This document shows, piece after piece, positions 54,996 to 61,934 of a DNA stretch of 64,000 nucleotides. A model generated the notes under the pieces. That model worked only from the letters and a program-made list of their open reading frames with translations. It made no database searches and was not told where the DNA came from. A program made the position numbers and the translations under genes. How positions within the stretch are numbered: the first letter of the stretch is position 1; each line of letters begins with the position of its first letter. This stretch comes from a virus. Where the stretch lies: the IMG/VR virus record IMGVR_UViG_3300030202_003006, positions 90,055 through 154,054 of that record. One strand, written 5' to 3'.

Positions 54996-55525
54996 AAAAA
55001 ACAACTAGAATAAAAGATTATACCGATTACGGAAATCAACAATACGATGAGATGAAGTCTCTTTTAAGTAAGTCTAAACAACTTTTTGAACAAACAGATG
55101 GTCAGACCATTCTGGATAGAGAAAAAGAGAAGACAGAAGAGTATGAGGTTTCTAGTGGTAAAATTGTAGTACATGGATACACAACTAATGATGTTACTTT
55201 AACCGATGAAGAAAAAAACAGCTATCAAGAAACTATGGATGATTTTGTAGAACAAGTTTCTGATTTAGTAGATTATAATTCCTTAAACATATATGAAAAT
55301 AATGTGGAGTGGAGTGGACAATTAGTAAAATTTGATGTGGAGTTCTTTTATACAGTAGGTGAAAGAAATGGGGTGTACATAAATGGTGAGATGATTAAAG
55401 TCGATAGTGAGTTCCTTGAAATGCTAAATAATTTAAAAGATTATTATCAAATATTTTCAGCAAAATGGGCATCAGTATTGGCCGATAGAAAGTCAACTAA
55501 AAAAATAGAAGCAGAAAATCAGTAA
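54992..55525 (+). CDS. Hypothetical protein
   Basis: The 177-residue protein (start MKKTTRIKDYTDYGNQQY) is acidic and mixed alpha/beta, with strands such as GKIVVHGYTTNDVTL and FDVEFFYTVGERNGVYING, and no signal or membrane segment. It starts within the stop of the amidase-like gene and ends one base before a small membrane protein gene. Position suggests a lysis or late role; function is unknown. Confidence 0.7.
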   Translation: MKKTTRIKDYTDYGNQQYDEMKSLLSKSKQLFEQTDGQTILDREKEKTEEYEVSSGKIVVHGYTTNDVTLTDEEKNSYQETMDDFVEQVSDLVDYNSLNIYENNVEWSGQLVKFDVEFFYTVGERNGVYINGEMIKVDSEFLEMLNNLKDYYQIFSAKWASVLADRKSTKKIEAENQ

Positions 55526-55526
55526 T

Positions 55527-55844
55527 ATGGAATTTTTAAAAAAATCATGGAAATGGGTAGTTGGGGTTATAGGGTTCTTTATAGGTTTTGTTTGGTTTAT
55601 GAACGCTAATAGTAGTAAAAAAGTTAAAAAGATTAAAAAGAAGATTAAATCTAATGAAAAGAAAACAAAAGAAGTCGATAAGAAAATAGAAAATGTAAAA
55701 AAGAAAAAGAAAGTCACCAAGAAAAAAATTGAGGAGACAGACAAAGAATTAAAAAAACTTAAAACCAAAAAACCTAAAGTAAAAAAGAAAACAGGAAAAC
55801 AATCAGCAAAAGCATTAAAAGACAGACTTAAAAAAAGTAATTAA
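55527..55844 (+). CDS. Small single-pass membrane protein with highly basic coiled coil (possible lysis accessory)
   Basis: The 105-residue protein has one N-terminal membrane segment (WVVGVIGFFIGFVWFMN) and then about 75 residues very rich in Lys with heptad-like spacing. A membrane anchor plus a soluble coiled coil is the topology of inner-membrane spanins. It lies just after the amidase-like gene and directly before a gene with signal peptide and C-terminal anchor. The very high Lys content is unusual for a periplasmic segment, so a cytoplasmic DNA-facing role is an alternative. Confidence 0.65.
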   Translation: MEFLKKSWKWVVGVIGFFIGFVWFMNANSSKKVKKIKKKIKSNEKKTKEVDKKIENVKKKKKVTKKKIEETDKELKKLKTKKPKVKKKTGKQSAKALKDRLKKSN

Positions 55845-55846
55845 CA

Positions 55847-56221
55847 ATGAAAAAATTAGTATTAATATTATTATTGCTTACTCCAGTATGGGCCTTTACT
55901 CAAACACATACTTTTACTGAAAAAGAAGTGGTTGAAATGGACTCATTATTCCAAGTGTACGAACAAACTGATAGTTTACAAAAACTAGAGATTAAGTTAC
56001 TTAGGAACCAAATAATAAACTATAGAACATTACATACCCAAGACAGTCTACATATTGCTTTTATGAATGAGAAGACAGACTTACTAAATCAAAGAATAGA
56101 ACTATATATAGATTTAACAAAAGAATTAAGGCCAAAATGGTACAATAAACCTGCAGTTCACTTCTTTTTAGGTGCAGCGACAATTGTTACGGCTTCTTGG
56201 GTCGTATCTAACGTTAAGTAG
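55847..56221 (+). CDS. Exported coiled-coil protein with C-terminal membrane anchor (spanin-like topology)
   Basis: The 124-residue protein starts with a clean signal peptide (MKKLVLILLLLTPVWAFTQ). It continues as a coiled coil (residues about 25-95) and ends with a membrane helix (AVHFFLGAATIVTASWVVSN). No lipobox Cys follows the signal, so it is not a classical unimolecular spanin. The extracytoplasmic coiled coil anchored in the inner membrane nevertheless fits a Rz- or spanin-type lysis role next to the amidase-like gene. The call is by topology and context. Confidence 0.68.
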   Translation: MKKLVLILLLLTPVWAFTQTHTFTEKEVVEMDSLFQVYEQTDSLQKLEIKLLRNQIINYRTLHTQDSLHIAFMNEKTDLLNQRIELYIDLTKELRPKWYNKPAVHFFLGAATIVTASWVVSNVK

Positions 56222-56233
56222 TATTTATAGTAT
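56221..56233 (+). promoter_or_regulatory. RTATTTAT motif immediately before gene at 56234
   Basis: GTATTTATAGTAT ends directly at the ATG, a 13-base spacing like the site at 51272. It starts at the final base of the preceding stop codon. Confidence 0.35.
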
Positions 56234-56476
56234 ATGGCATTAACTAATACTGATAAAAAAGAAATTGAAGTAATAGCTCGAAGAGAGATTAAAAATTTCA
56301 TGTCTAAACCCCAGTTTAAAAACGAGGTTCAAAAACTTGTTGCGGATGAGATTAAAAAAGGGAGAAACACTAGAAGTGAAATTGTAGATATAGTTAGTAA
56401 AGTTATGTTAGAACTATATAAAACATTCTGGTTTAGACGTAGTATGTGGCAATCAGAAATAAAAAGAGTTAGGTAA
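56234..56476 (+). CDS. Small helical protein, unknown
   Basis: The 80-residue protein (MALTNTDKKEIEVIARREIK start, ending FWFRRSMWQSEIKRVR) is predicted all-helical with a basic C-terminus. It resembles small conserved proteins of large marine phages in general character, but I cannot name a family. It is one base from the next gene, with which it is probably co-transcribed from the motif at 56221. Confidence 0.7.
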   Translation: MALTNTDKKEIEVIARREIKNFMSKPQFKNEVQKLVADEIKKGRNTRSEIVDIVSKVMLELYKTFWFRRSMWQSEIKRVR

Positions 56477-56477
56477 T

Positions 56478-57143
56478 ATGGGTATAGAAGCTTTAAAAAA
56501 AAATTTAAAAAAAGCCATTAATAAAAGTGGGGGTAATGTTATGAAGGTTAAAGACCTAGTTCCAAAAAACCTAAAAAGTGCGTATAACATGGAAGAAAAC
56601 AAAAAAAAGAAAAAAAAGGATGAAGAAATGGACGAACAAACTACGTCAGCGAGTGCCGGTGCATTTGTGGCTCCATTAGGTGTGGACCCTAGATTTAAAT
56701 CTAAAAAGAAAAAAAAGAAAAGACAGGAAGAAGTCGGTGAACAAACTACGGCAGCTAGTTCAGGTCAATACGTAACACCAAAAGCGTGGGCAAAAAATAA
56801 AAAAAATTGGAGGGGAGCAGCAAAGACCCAATTCCCTGGAGGCAGATTTGTTAAAATAAAAGATAAGTGTAAAACTTTCCCATACTGTAATCAAGGAGAT
56901 ATAAACGCATTAGATTTAACAGAGAATAAAAAAATTAAACAAGCCATCCAAGAAGTTAGTAAAAAAACAGGTAGAGATAAAAAATATGTAAGAGAGTTAG
57001 TGAAAAAAGAAATCGAGGAGATTATAAGAAGAAGTATATATAAGTCTCCTATAACCTCTATATTAGGACCAGAAACTAAAATGGATAAACCAATTGGTAA
57101 AATATTCACTATGGGGTCCAATGTTGGAGGCAAATACGAATAA
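56478..57143 (+). CDS. Lys-rich probable virion protein with duplicated EQTT motif
   Basis: The 221-residue protein contains two related segments, EQTTSASAGAFVAPLGVDPR and EQTTAASSGQYVTPKAW, each bordered by runs of Lys (KKKKKK). It continues with WRGAAKTQFPGGRFVKIKDKC, a short two-Cys stretch, and a helical basic C-terminal region. The motif E-[AQ]-T-T-x-A-S-x-G-x-[YF]-x-x-P recurs in my memory of marine T4-like phage proteins of unknown function, possibly head-internal or scaffold. No enzyme motif is seen. DNA contact is plausible from the charge. Confidence 0.72.
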   Translation: MGIEALKKNLKKAINKSGGNVMKVKDLVPKNLKSAYNMEENKKKKKKDEEMDEQTTSASAGAFVAPLGVDPRFKSKKKKKKRQEEVGEQTTAASSGQYVTPKAWAKNKKNWRGAAKTQFPGGRFVKIKDKCKTFPYCNQGDINALDLTENKKIKQAIQEVSKKTGRDKKYVRELVKKEIEEIIRRSIYKSPITSILGPETKMDKPIGKIFTMGSNVGGKYE

Positions 57144-57147
57144 TTAG

Positions 57148-57162
57148 ATATTTATAATAAAA
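57148..57162 (+). promoter_or_regulatory. RTATTTAT promoter-like motif before gene at 57170
   Basis: ATATTTATAATAAAA lies 22 bases before the ATG in a 26-base gap. It is a clean copy with typical spacing. Confidence 0.55.
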
Positions 57163-57169
57163 AGAAATT

Positions 57170-58126
57170 ATGTCAATATTAGCAACTAGTCCGGATTTAG
57201 ATAAAATTATATCAAAAGCAATCAACAGAATTGGTGAAAGTCACGCGTTAACTCGTGATAATTCTGGTGTAGAAATGAACGCAAAAGAAGTAGAAGAAGA
57301 TAGAGTAAAGTTTAGAAACGAATCTACAAATAAAGTTATCGAAGAATCACTAAAAGCTGCTGCTGATGAAATGGCAGAAAGAATGGTATTAGAGAATACA
57401 ATAGAAGGTATGATAAAAGATGTTGTTAGTAAACAACCAGAAAATAACAACCTTCAAGAAGATAAAGACAATGAAACTCCAGTGGTTAATGAGACTACAA
57501 AGGAAGTTATTAAAAAAATAGTAAATAAAAAATTAAAACAATCAATACAGGAAGTAAAGAAAGGAGATAAAGTACCTGGATATGATGCTTATGAAAAAGC
57601 ACATAAAAAGTCTAAACAAGAAACAGACCAATACCACAAGGACACAAAAAAGAAGTTTAGTGAATATGAAACTTTTGAAGGTAATGATAATCCAGATTTT
57701 CCACACCAAGAAATGTCAAAAACTAACAACAAGGGTGCTGACGGACAATACCAGTACTATAGAAATAATGATGAGGATGCTGAGTTTATAGAAGATTTTG
57801 CTCATCCAGGACTTATAGATTTTGATATTAATAATATAAACATGGAAAGACTAACTAGTTATTTAGAAGGTTCTTCTGAAACAGGTAACGCACAAAAAGA
57901 TGAAAATGGTGAAGATTTAGGTAATGTGGTTTCTAGTGATTTAGGTGAAAAAATGTTAAAATCGTCAGAGAGAAGAAAAGAAAAAATAGCCGCTAATAAA
58001 GCTTCTATGACAAATTTAAGAGGGTATACACCGGATGTACAAAAAGTAAAACAGGTTAAAGAAGATGTTACTACTGATATTGATAAAATGAAAAAATTGT
58101 GGATATACAATAAAACAACACAATAA
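57170..58126 (+). CDS. Charged helical protein, possibly virion-internal or scaffold
   Basis: The 318-residue protein is very rich in Lys, Glu, Asp and Asn, mostly helical, with no Cys, signal peptide or membrane segment. A less charged patch (DAEFIEDFAHPGLIDFDINN) sits near residue 210. Composition resembles phage scaffold or internal head proteins, but no family is recognised. It has its own promoter-like motif. Confidence 0.7.
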   Translation: MSILATSPDLDKIISKAINRIGESHALTRDNSGVEMNAKEVEEDRVKFRNESTNKVIEESLKAAADEMAERMVLENTIEGMIKDVVSKQPENNNLQEDKDNETPVVNETTKEVIKKIVNKKLKQSIQEVKKGDKVPGYDAYEKAHKKSKQETDQYHKDTKKKFSEYETFEGNDNPDFPHQEMSKTNNKGADGQYQYYRNNDEDAEFIEDFAHPGLIDFDINNINMERLTSYLEGSSETGNAQKDENGEDLGNVVSSDLGEKMLKSSERRKEKIAANKASMTNLRGYTPDVQKVKQVKEDVTTDIDKMKKLWIYNKTTQ

Positions 58127-58175
58127 GTCTTTACCTACACCCACTCTCATACCTATCTTTAATTAAATAAAAGAT

Positions 58176-58646
58176 ATGGAAAGTAAAAGATTACAACCAG
58201 AACAATTTTATAAGTATATAACCGAACCTATAGAGAAGGAAGAAATGGCTCTTTGGGTTAAAGCTTATAATATAAAATCTGAAAAAACTGAATTATTCTT
58301 TGACTTCATCAATTCTTTATTTACATTAATAAGGGAAACTTACTTAGGTGAAGATATCATGAAGAAAGAAGAAGACATTAAAGGACATTTTACTTGGTGT
58401 TGGGACAAAGTAGTCTCTAACTTTAAAAAAGAAAATATAAACTTTAATGAGGTTGGTAATCACTATGAATATTTCTGGAATTTTTTTTACGAATCCTTCT
58501 ATATAGCTAAAGAGGAGGAAACGATACCAAAAATTAGTATGTTTTTTAATAGGATGTTTAAATTATATATTCAAAAAACTAAATCAGAATTAGATTTATT
58601 ATCAGAAATGTATAGTATTTTGAATAGTAACTTGACAGACCGATAA
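58176..58646 (+). CDS. Hypothetical protein
   Basis: The 156-residue protein (start MESKRLQPEQFYKYI) is all-helical and rich in Trp, Phe and Glu (FTWCWDKVVSNFKKEN, YEYFWNFFYESFYIAKEEE), without membrane segments. The start lies inside a 7-base inverted repeat (TATCTTT 58154-58160 / AAAGATA 58170-58176). The 49-base gap upstream contains no RTATTTAT motif. Function is unknown. Confidence 0.7.
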   Translation: MESKRLQPEQFYKYITEPIEKEEMALWVKAYNIKSEKTELFFDFINSLFTLIRETYLGEDIMKKEEDIKGHFTWCWDKVVSNFKKENINFNEVGNHYEYFWNFFYESFYIAKEEETIPKISMFFNRMFKLYIQKTKSELDLLSEMYSILNSNLTDR

Positions 58647-58667
58647 TAATTTTTTAAAATTAACAGT

Positions 58668-58874
58668 ATGAGAATATTAAATATAGTAACTAACGAGTTT
58701 ATACTAGAAAAACAAAAACTAGAAGCTGAATTAGAAAGATGTTTAAATATACAAGATGAGGAGATGACATTAAAAATAGATAAACTGAAATCTCTTATTA
58801 ATAAACTGTCAGAGACTAACCAGAATATTATGACCTGGGAGTCCTACATAAATAAATTTAAAGAAGAAAAATAA
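58668..58874 (+). CDS. Small coiled-coil hypothetical protein
   Basis: The 68-residue protein (MRILNIVTNEFILEKQKLEA start) is a short helical hairpin or coiled coil with one Cys. It ends four bases before the histone-like gene. Nothing further can be said of its role. Confidence 0.62.
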   Translation: MRILNIVTNEFILEKQKLEAELERCLNIQDEEMTLKIDKLKSLINKLSETNQNIMTWESYINKFKEEK

Positions 58875-58878
58875 TAAA

Positions 58879-59052
58879 ATGGAAACATTAACAAGATTAG
58901 AAACATTAGTAACAGCAGTCAAAGTTGACGCTGAAAAATTCTTTGACAAGAAAAATAAAAGTGCAGGTATTAGAGCTAGAAAATCAGCTCAAGAACTAAA
59001 AAGTGTATTACAAGAATTAAGAAAAGAAATCCTAGAAGAAAGTAAGAAGTAA
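58879..59052 (+). CDS. Histone H1-like DNA-binding mini-protein (57 residues)
   Basis: This short gene encodes METLTRLETLVTAVKVDAEK and then FFDKKNKSAGIRARKSAQEL, followed by a basic helix ending RKEILEESKK. It closely follows the pattern of the small Bacteroidota histone H1-like proteins (two helices around a K-N-K-A-A-G-x-R-x-R-K loop), which bind DNA. It would package or regulate phage or host DNA. Its stop overlaps the next ATG (TAATG). It is under 60 codons and easily missed, but frame, start and family pattern all agree. Confidence 0.75.
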   Translation: METLTRLETLVTAVKVDAEKFFDKKNKSAGIRARKSAQELKSVLQELRKEILEESKK

Positions 59053-59231
59053 TGAGTGGTTGGTATTTTACATTAATTTTCGTTTTTTCACTTTTAGTGA
59101 TAAGTAAAAATATTTTTAATTTTATTTTAAAACTTATTGCTAGTGAACCAACAGAATATATTCTAAGTGAAAAAGAATTAATATTTTTAGGGGTTTGTAT
59201 TTCTTATAGTATTACTTATTTAATATATTAG
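59052..59231 (+). CDS. Small two-helix membrane protein (59 residues)
   Basis: The reading frame starts at the ATG overlapping the histone-like stop. It encodes MSGWYFTLIFVFSLLVISKN, a short linker, and a second hydrophobic helix (LIFLGVCISYSITYLIY). Two membrane segments in 59 residues resemble a small holin-like or accessory membrane protein; the role is unknown. It ends two bases before the next start, so it is part of a tight operon. Confidence 0.6.
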   Translation: MSGWYFTLIFVFSLLVISKNIFNFILKLIASEPTEYILSEKELIFLGVCISYSITYLIY

Positions 59232-59233
59232 AT

Positions 59234-59689
59234 ATGAGTTTATATAAAGAAATAAAAAAATTTGATAGTTATTTTAATAGTGTGAGAATACACGAAGGTC
59301 TATTAATTGTAGACGTGATACTGCCAACAGGTTGGGAAGATAAAAAAATTCTTGCTACAAAACAAAGTAATGTACAAATAAAATTGGGTGACGCAAATGA
59401 CAAACAAAAAATAGTTTCTTTTTTTAGTACTTTTGATGCTGATGGAGTAAACGAATTAACAGAAGCCATCCAAAATGTAATAAAGTGGAATAAAGATTTA
59501 GAAGAAAAAAATCAACTACTAAACCTAAAAATATTAGAACTTAAAAAAATGTTTTCTGAAAATGATGTAAACTCATTAAGGAAATTAGATTTTTCTTTTA
59601 ACAAATTAGATTTAGAGATAAATGGACAAGAACAACTTAGCAAATTGGTTCCAGAAGGAGTTAATCAAGGACAAAAAGGAAGTAATTAA
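59234..59689 (+). CDS. Hypothetical protein
   Basis: The 151-residue protein begins with a beta-rich part (VRIHEGLLIVDVILPTGWED), followed by helices with a coiled-coil feel (WNKDLEEKNQLLNLKILELK) and a polar tail. It is not recognised. It overlaps the following reading frame by 68 bases. Confidence 0.72.
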   Translation: MSLYKEIKKFDSYFNSVRIHEGLLIVDVILPTGWEDKKILATKQSNVQIKLGDANDKQKIVSFFSTFDADGVNELTEAIQNVIKWNKDLEEKNQLLNLKILELKKMFSENDVNSLRKLDFSFNKLDLEINGQEQLSKLVPEGVNQGQKGSN

Positions 59690-59813
59690 CCACAAAAAAA
59701 AACTTATTCGTGAAATAAAAAACGCGGGCGTAAAAGGTATTTTCTATAAGTCAAAAAAAAAGGAAAAAAAAGATAGTATATGGATGAAGTTGAAAAAAAT
59801 CTTAGGTTTTTAA
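59622..59813 (+). CDS. Small basic hypothetical protein overlapping its neighbours
   Basis: The 63-residue frame (MDKNNLANWFQKELIKDKKE start, ending IWMKLKKILGF) is strongly basic. It overlaps the previous gene by 68 bases in the +1 frame and the next by 34. It could be an independent gene or a C-terminal extension reached by +1 frameshifting. Coverage of the otherwise empty interval 59690-59779 favours a real gene. Confidence 0.5.
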   Translation: MDKNNLANWFQKELIKDKKEVINHKKKLIREIKNAGVKGIFYKSKKKEKKDSIWMKLKKILGF

Positions 59814-60013
59814 CGGACTGTGCAGAGATATCGGAAAAAATAAAATTAAATCCATTTCTAAAACAGACCACTATTACCGTACACATAGATTCCATAAACT
59901 ACCCTTATTTATTAAGTGAGGTGGAAGAGTTTGTAAAAATGAGAGTTGATAAGTCTAACCCTACAATATCAATAATGATTAATGACGTAGAATTTTTATT
60001 TGTAAAAACTTAA
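59780..60013 (+). CDS. Hypothetical protein
   Basis: The 77-residue protein (MDEVEKNLRFLTDCAEISEK start) has a beta strand block (KQTTITVHIDSINYPYLL, TISIMINDVEFLFV) and no known motif. Its stop overlaps the stop of the convergent - strand gene by 4 bases. Confidence 0.6.
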   Translation: MDEVEKNLRFLTDCAEISEKIKLNPFLKQTTITVHIDSINYPYLLSEVEEFVKMRVDKSNPTISIMINDVEFLFVKT

Positions 60014-60651
60014 TAAGTAAATTGTTTTCGTAAAAAAGACCTATTATACCCTACATTAACTAATATATCATATAATTGTTTTCTTTGTATTGTATTTGTA
60101 TCTGTAACAAATAAACAATCATAACGACCTACACTTAAAAATTCTAATTCTATTAGTTTTAATAGTCTTACAGCGTCAGATACCGTCTTTAAACTAAATA
60201 AATTAAATCTATCATCTTTTTGGACAATAAGTTTATTGTTAAGTGTAAATATTTGTTTAAATTCCCTATCAGATAATGATAAATAAGACTCTATAAGGGA
60301 ATCAAAAGATATTTTATTTTTAGTGGTGTGGTCATAAATTTTCTCTTCTTTCCAGTACGGTAACATTTTAATTATGTTATAATTAGAATTACCTATGTTA
60401 ACTTTCTTAGTTCTACCTATAGAATCTTTAACATACACACTCTCTTCACTATCTTCTGTAGTTACAATAGCCAACTCAAACATAACCTTTTTACGAGATA
60501 TATAATCTGTTATGAATTTAGGCTTTTTTTCTGTGATAAATTTATTATATTTCTCTAAAATACTTTTTTTATTGTTGGATGAAAAGAATACTTTTACTCT
60601 TTCACCATTCTTAAATAAAACTATTTTATATTTATTTCGATTATATGACAT
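60010..60651 (-). CDS. Hypothetical protein on - strand
   Basis: The 213-residue protein begins MSYNRNKYKIVLFKNGERVK with basic beta strands, and its C-terminal half is helical (SDAVRLLKLIELEFLSVGRY, TNTIQRKQLYDILVNVGY). It is not recognised. Its start codon abuts that of dnaJ on the opposite strand (CAT|ATG at 60649-60654), leaving no intergenic space. Confidence 0.72.
   Translation of the reverse strand: MSYNRNKYKIVLFKNGERVKVFFSSNNKKSILEKYNKFITEKKPKFITDYISRKKVMFELAIVTTEDSEESVYVKDSIGRTKKVNIGNSNYNIIKMLPYWKEEKIYDHTTKNKISFDSLIESYLSLSDREFKQIFTLNNKLIVQKDDRFNLFSLKTVSDAVRLLKLIELEFLSVGRYDCLFVTDTNTIQRKQLYDILVNVGYNRSFLRKQFTY
60628..60643 (+). promoter_or_regulatory. RTATTTAT promoter-like motif before dnaJ, inside the opposite gene
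   Basis: ATATTTATTTCGATTA lies 24 bases upstream of the dnaJ ATG within the 5' coding part of the - strand gene. The octamer and spacing match the intergenic copies although the sequence is also coding. Confidence 0.4.
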
Positions 60652-61635
60652 ATGAATAAAGATTATTATAAAACTTTAAATATCAATAGAAATGCCACTC
60701 AGGATGAGATAAAAAAGGCATTTAGAACTCTATCTAAGACTCATCACCCCGATAAAGGTGGTGATGAAAACACATTTAAAGAAATGTCAGAAGCTTATGA
60801 TACTTTAAGTGATGAAAAGAAGAGGCAAAAATATGATATGGGTGGAAAAAATCCATTTGGTGATTTTGGAGGCGGGGGTCCTTCACCGGACGACTTATTC
60901 AATCAATTTTTTGGGCGTAGACAACAAAGAAGACAGGTAAGAAAAGGAAGGAATCTTAATATCCCATTAAAGGTTACCTTAGAAGATGTTTACCTGGGTT
61001 CAGTTAAAACTTTAAGATATCGTAGAAATGTGGTGTGTAAAGACTGTACGGGTACCGGTGGGAGAACACAACAGTGTACTTTTTGTAATGGGAAAGGTAG
61101 AAAAGAAACTATTGTTGGTAACGCTTTCTTTAAACAAATGAGGACCGAAATCTGTAACCCTTGTAAGGGAACTGGTAGATTGGTTATAAAAGCATGTAAT
61201 TCTTGTGTTGGACAAGGTTATACAGACGAAGATAAAACGATAGATTTTAAAGTACCACATAATTTACAAACCGGTCAACAATACTCATTTAGATTAATAG
61301 GTGATGAAATAGTTAATGGTGAACCCGGTGACCTATTCCTAGAAGTGGTTATACTACCCCACCAACACTTTAAATTAATAGGTAAAGATTTAATATATGA
61401 ACCTAATATATCTGTTATCGATTTAATGATTGGTACACGAATAGATATCCCTCATTTTGATGGTAAAATAACTGCAACTGTTAAACCAGATAGTAACCTT
61501 CATGACTCTTTCCAAGTTAGAGGCAAAGGGATGTTAAATGGAAACCTCATCATTAAACCAAAGATTAGTTTACCAAAAAATTTAAATTCACAAGAAGTAA
61601 AATCGTTACAAGAGATTAAAATAAATCGACAATAA
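60652..61635 (+). CDS. dnaJ: DnaJ-type co-chaperone
   Basis: The 327-residue protein has a complete type I DnaJ layout. A J domain with H32-P-D34 (HHPDKGG) is followed by a Gly/Phe-rich linker (GDFGGGGPSPDDLFNQFFG). The zinc domain has four CxxC repeats (CKDCTGTGG, CTFCNGKG, CNPCKGTG, CNSCVGQG), and two C-terminal substrate-binding domains follow. It would stimulate host DnaK. With the FKBP at 1212 this phage carries two folding helpers. It is shorter than E. coli DnaJ (376). Confidence 0.92.
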   Translation: MNKDYYKTLNINRNATQDEIKKAFRTLSKTHHPDKGGDENTFKEMSEAYDTLSDEKKRQKYDMGGKNPFGDFGGGGPSPDDLFNQFFGRRQQRRQVRKGRNLNIPLKVTLEDVYLGSVKTLRYRRNVVCKDCTGTGGRTQQCTFCNGKGRKETIVGNAFFKQMRTEICNPCKGTGRLVIKACNSCVGQGYTDEDKTIDFKVPHNLQTGQQYSFRLIGDEIVNGEPGDLFLEVVILPHQHFKLIGKDLIYEPNISVIDLMIGTRIDIPHFDGKITATVKPDSNLHDSFQVRGKGMLNGNLIIKPKISLPKNLNSQEVKSLQEIKINRQ

Positions 61636-61852
61636 AGGATATTATTGTAATATAACCAATGATTATTGGAAACCACCCGAAAATAAAAACTAAAATATGT
61701 TCTTTAATGGTGTAATCGAATACCGATAAATCCAGATGTTCATCTACAAATTCTTTTCTTTTTTGTTTCATACCATTTAAAGTATCTTTAAAAGACGGTA
61801 CAAAATCTTTAATATTCTTATCTAATTTTTTCTTACAATTACTACAGCCCAT
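61616..61852 (-). CDS. Small membrane protein with N-terminal CxxC
   Basis: The 78-residue protein starts MGCSNCKKKLDKNIKDFV, with one CxxC. It continues with a charged helix and ends with a membrane helix (ILVFIFGWFPIIIGYITIIS). Its end overlaps dnaJ by 20 bases. It has its own - strand RTATTTAT motif. Function is unknown. Confidence 0.65.
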   Translation of the reverse strand: MGCSNCKKKLDKNIKDFVPSFKDTLNGMKQKRKEFVDEHLDLSVFDYTIKEHILVFIFGWFPIIIGYITIISFIVDLF

Positions 61853-61859
61853 ATTTTTT

Positions 61860-61875
61860 CTTTAAACATAAATAC
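61860..61875 (-). promoter_or_regulatory. RTATTTAT promoter-like motif on - strand before small membrane protein
   Basis: Read on the - strand the sequence is GTATTTATGTTTAAAG, 23 bases before the start at 61852. It is in the correct orientation for this gene. The rest of the 82-base gap to 61935 holds an A/T-rich stretch without a clear copy for the + strand gene. Confidence 0.5.
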
Positions 61876-61934
61876 TAAAATTTAACAAGTAAATAAAACT
61901 TGAAAAGCCTATTAAAATATCTTATTATTATACT

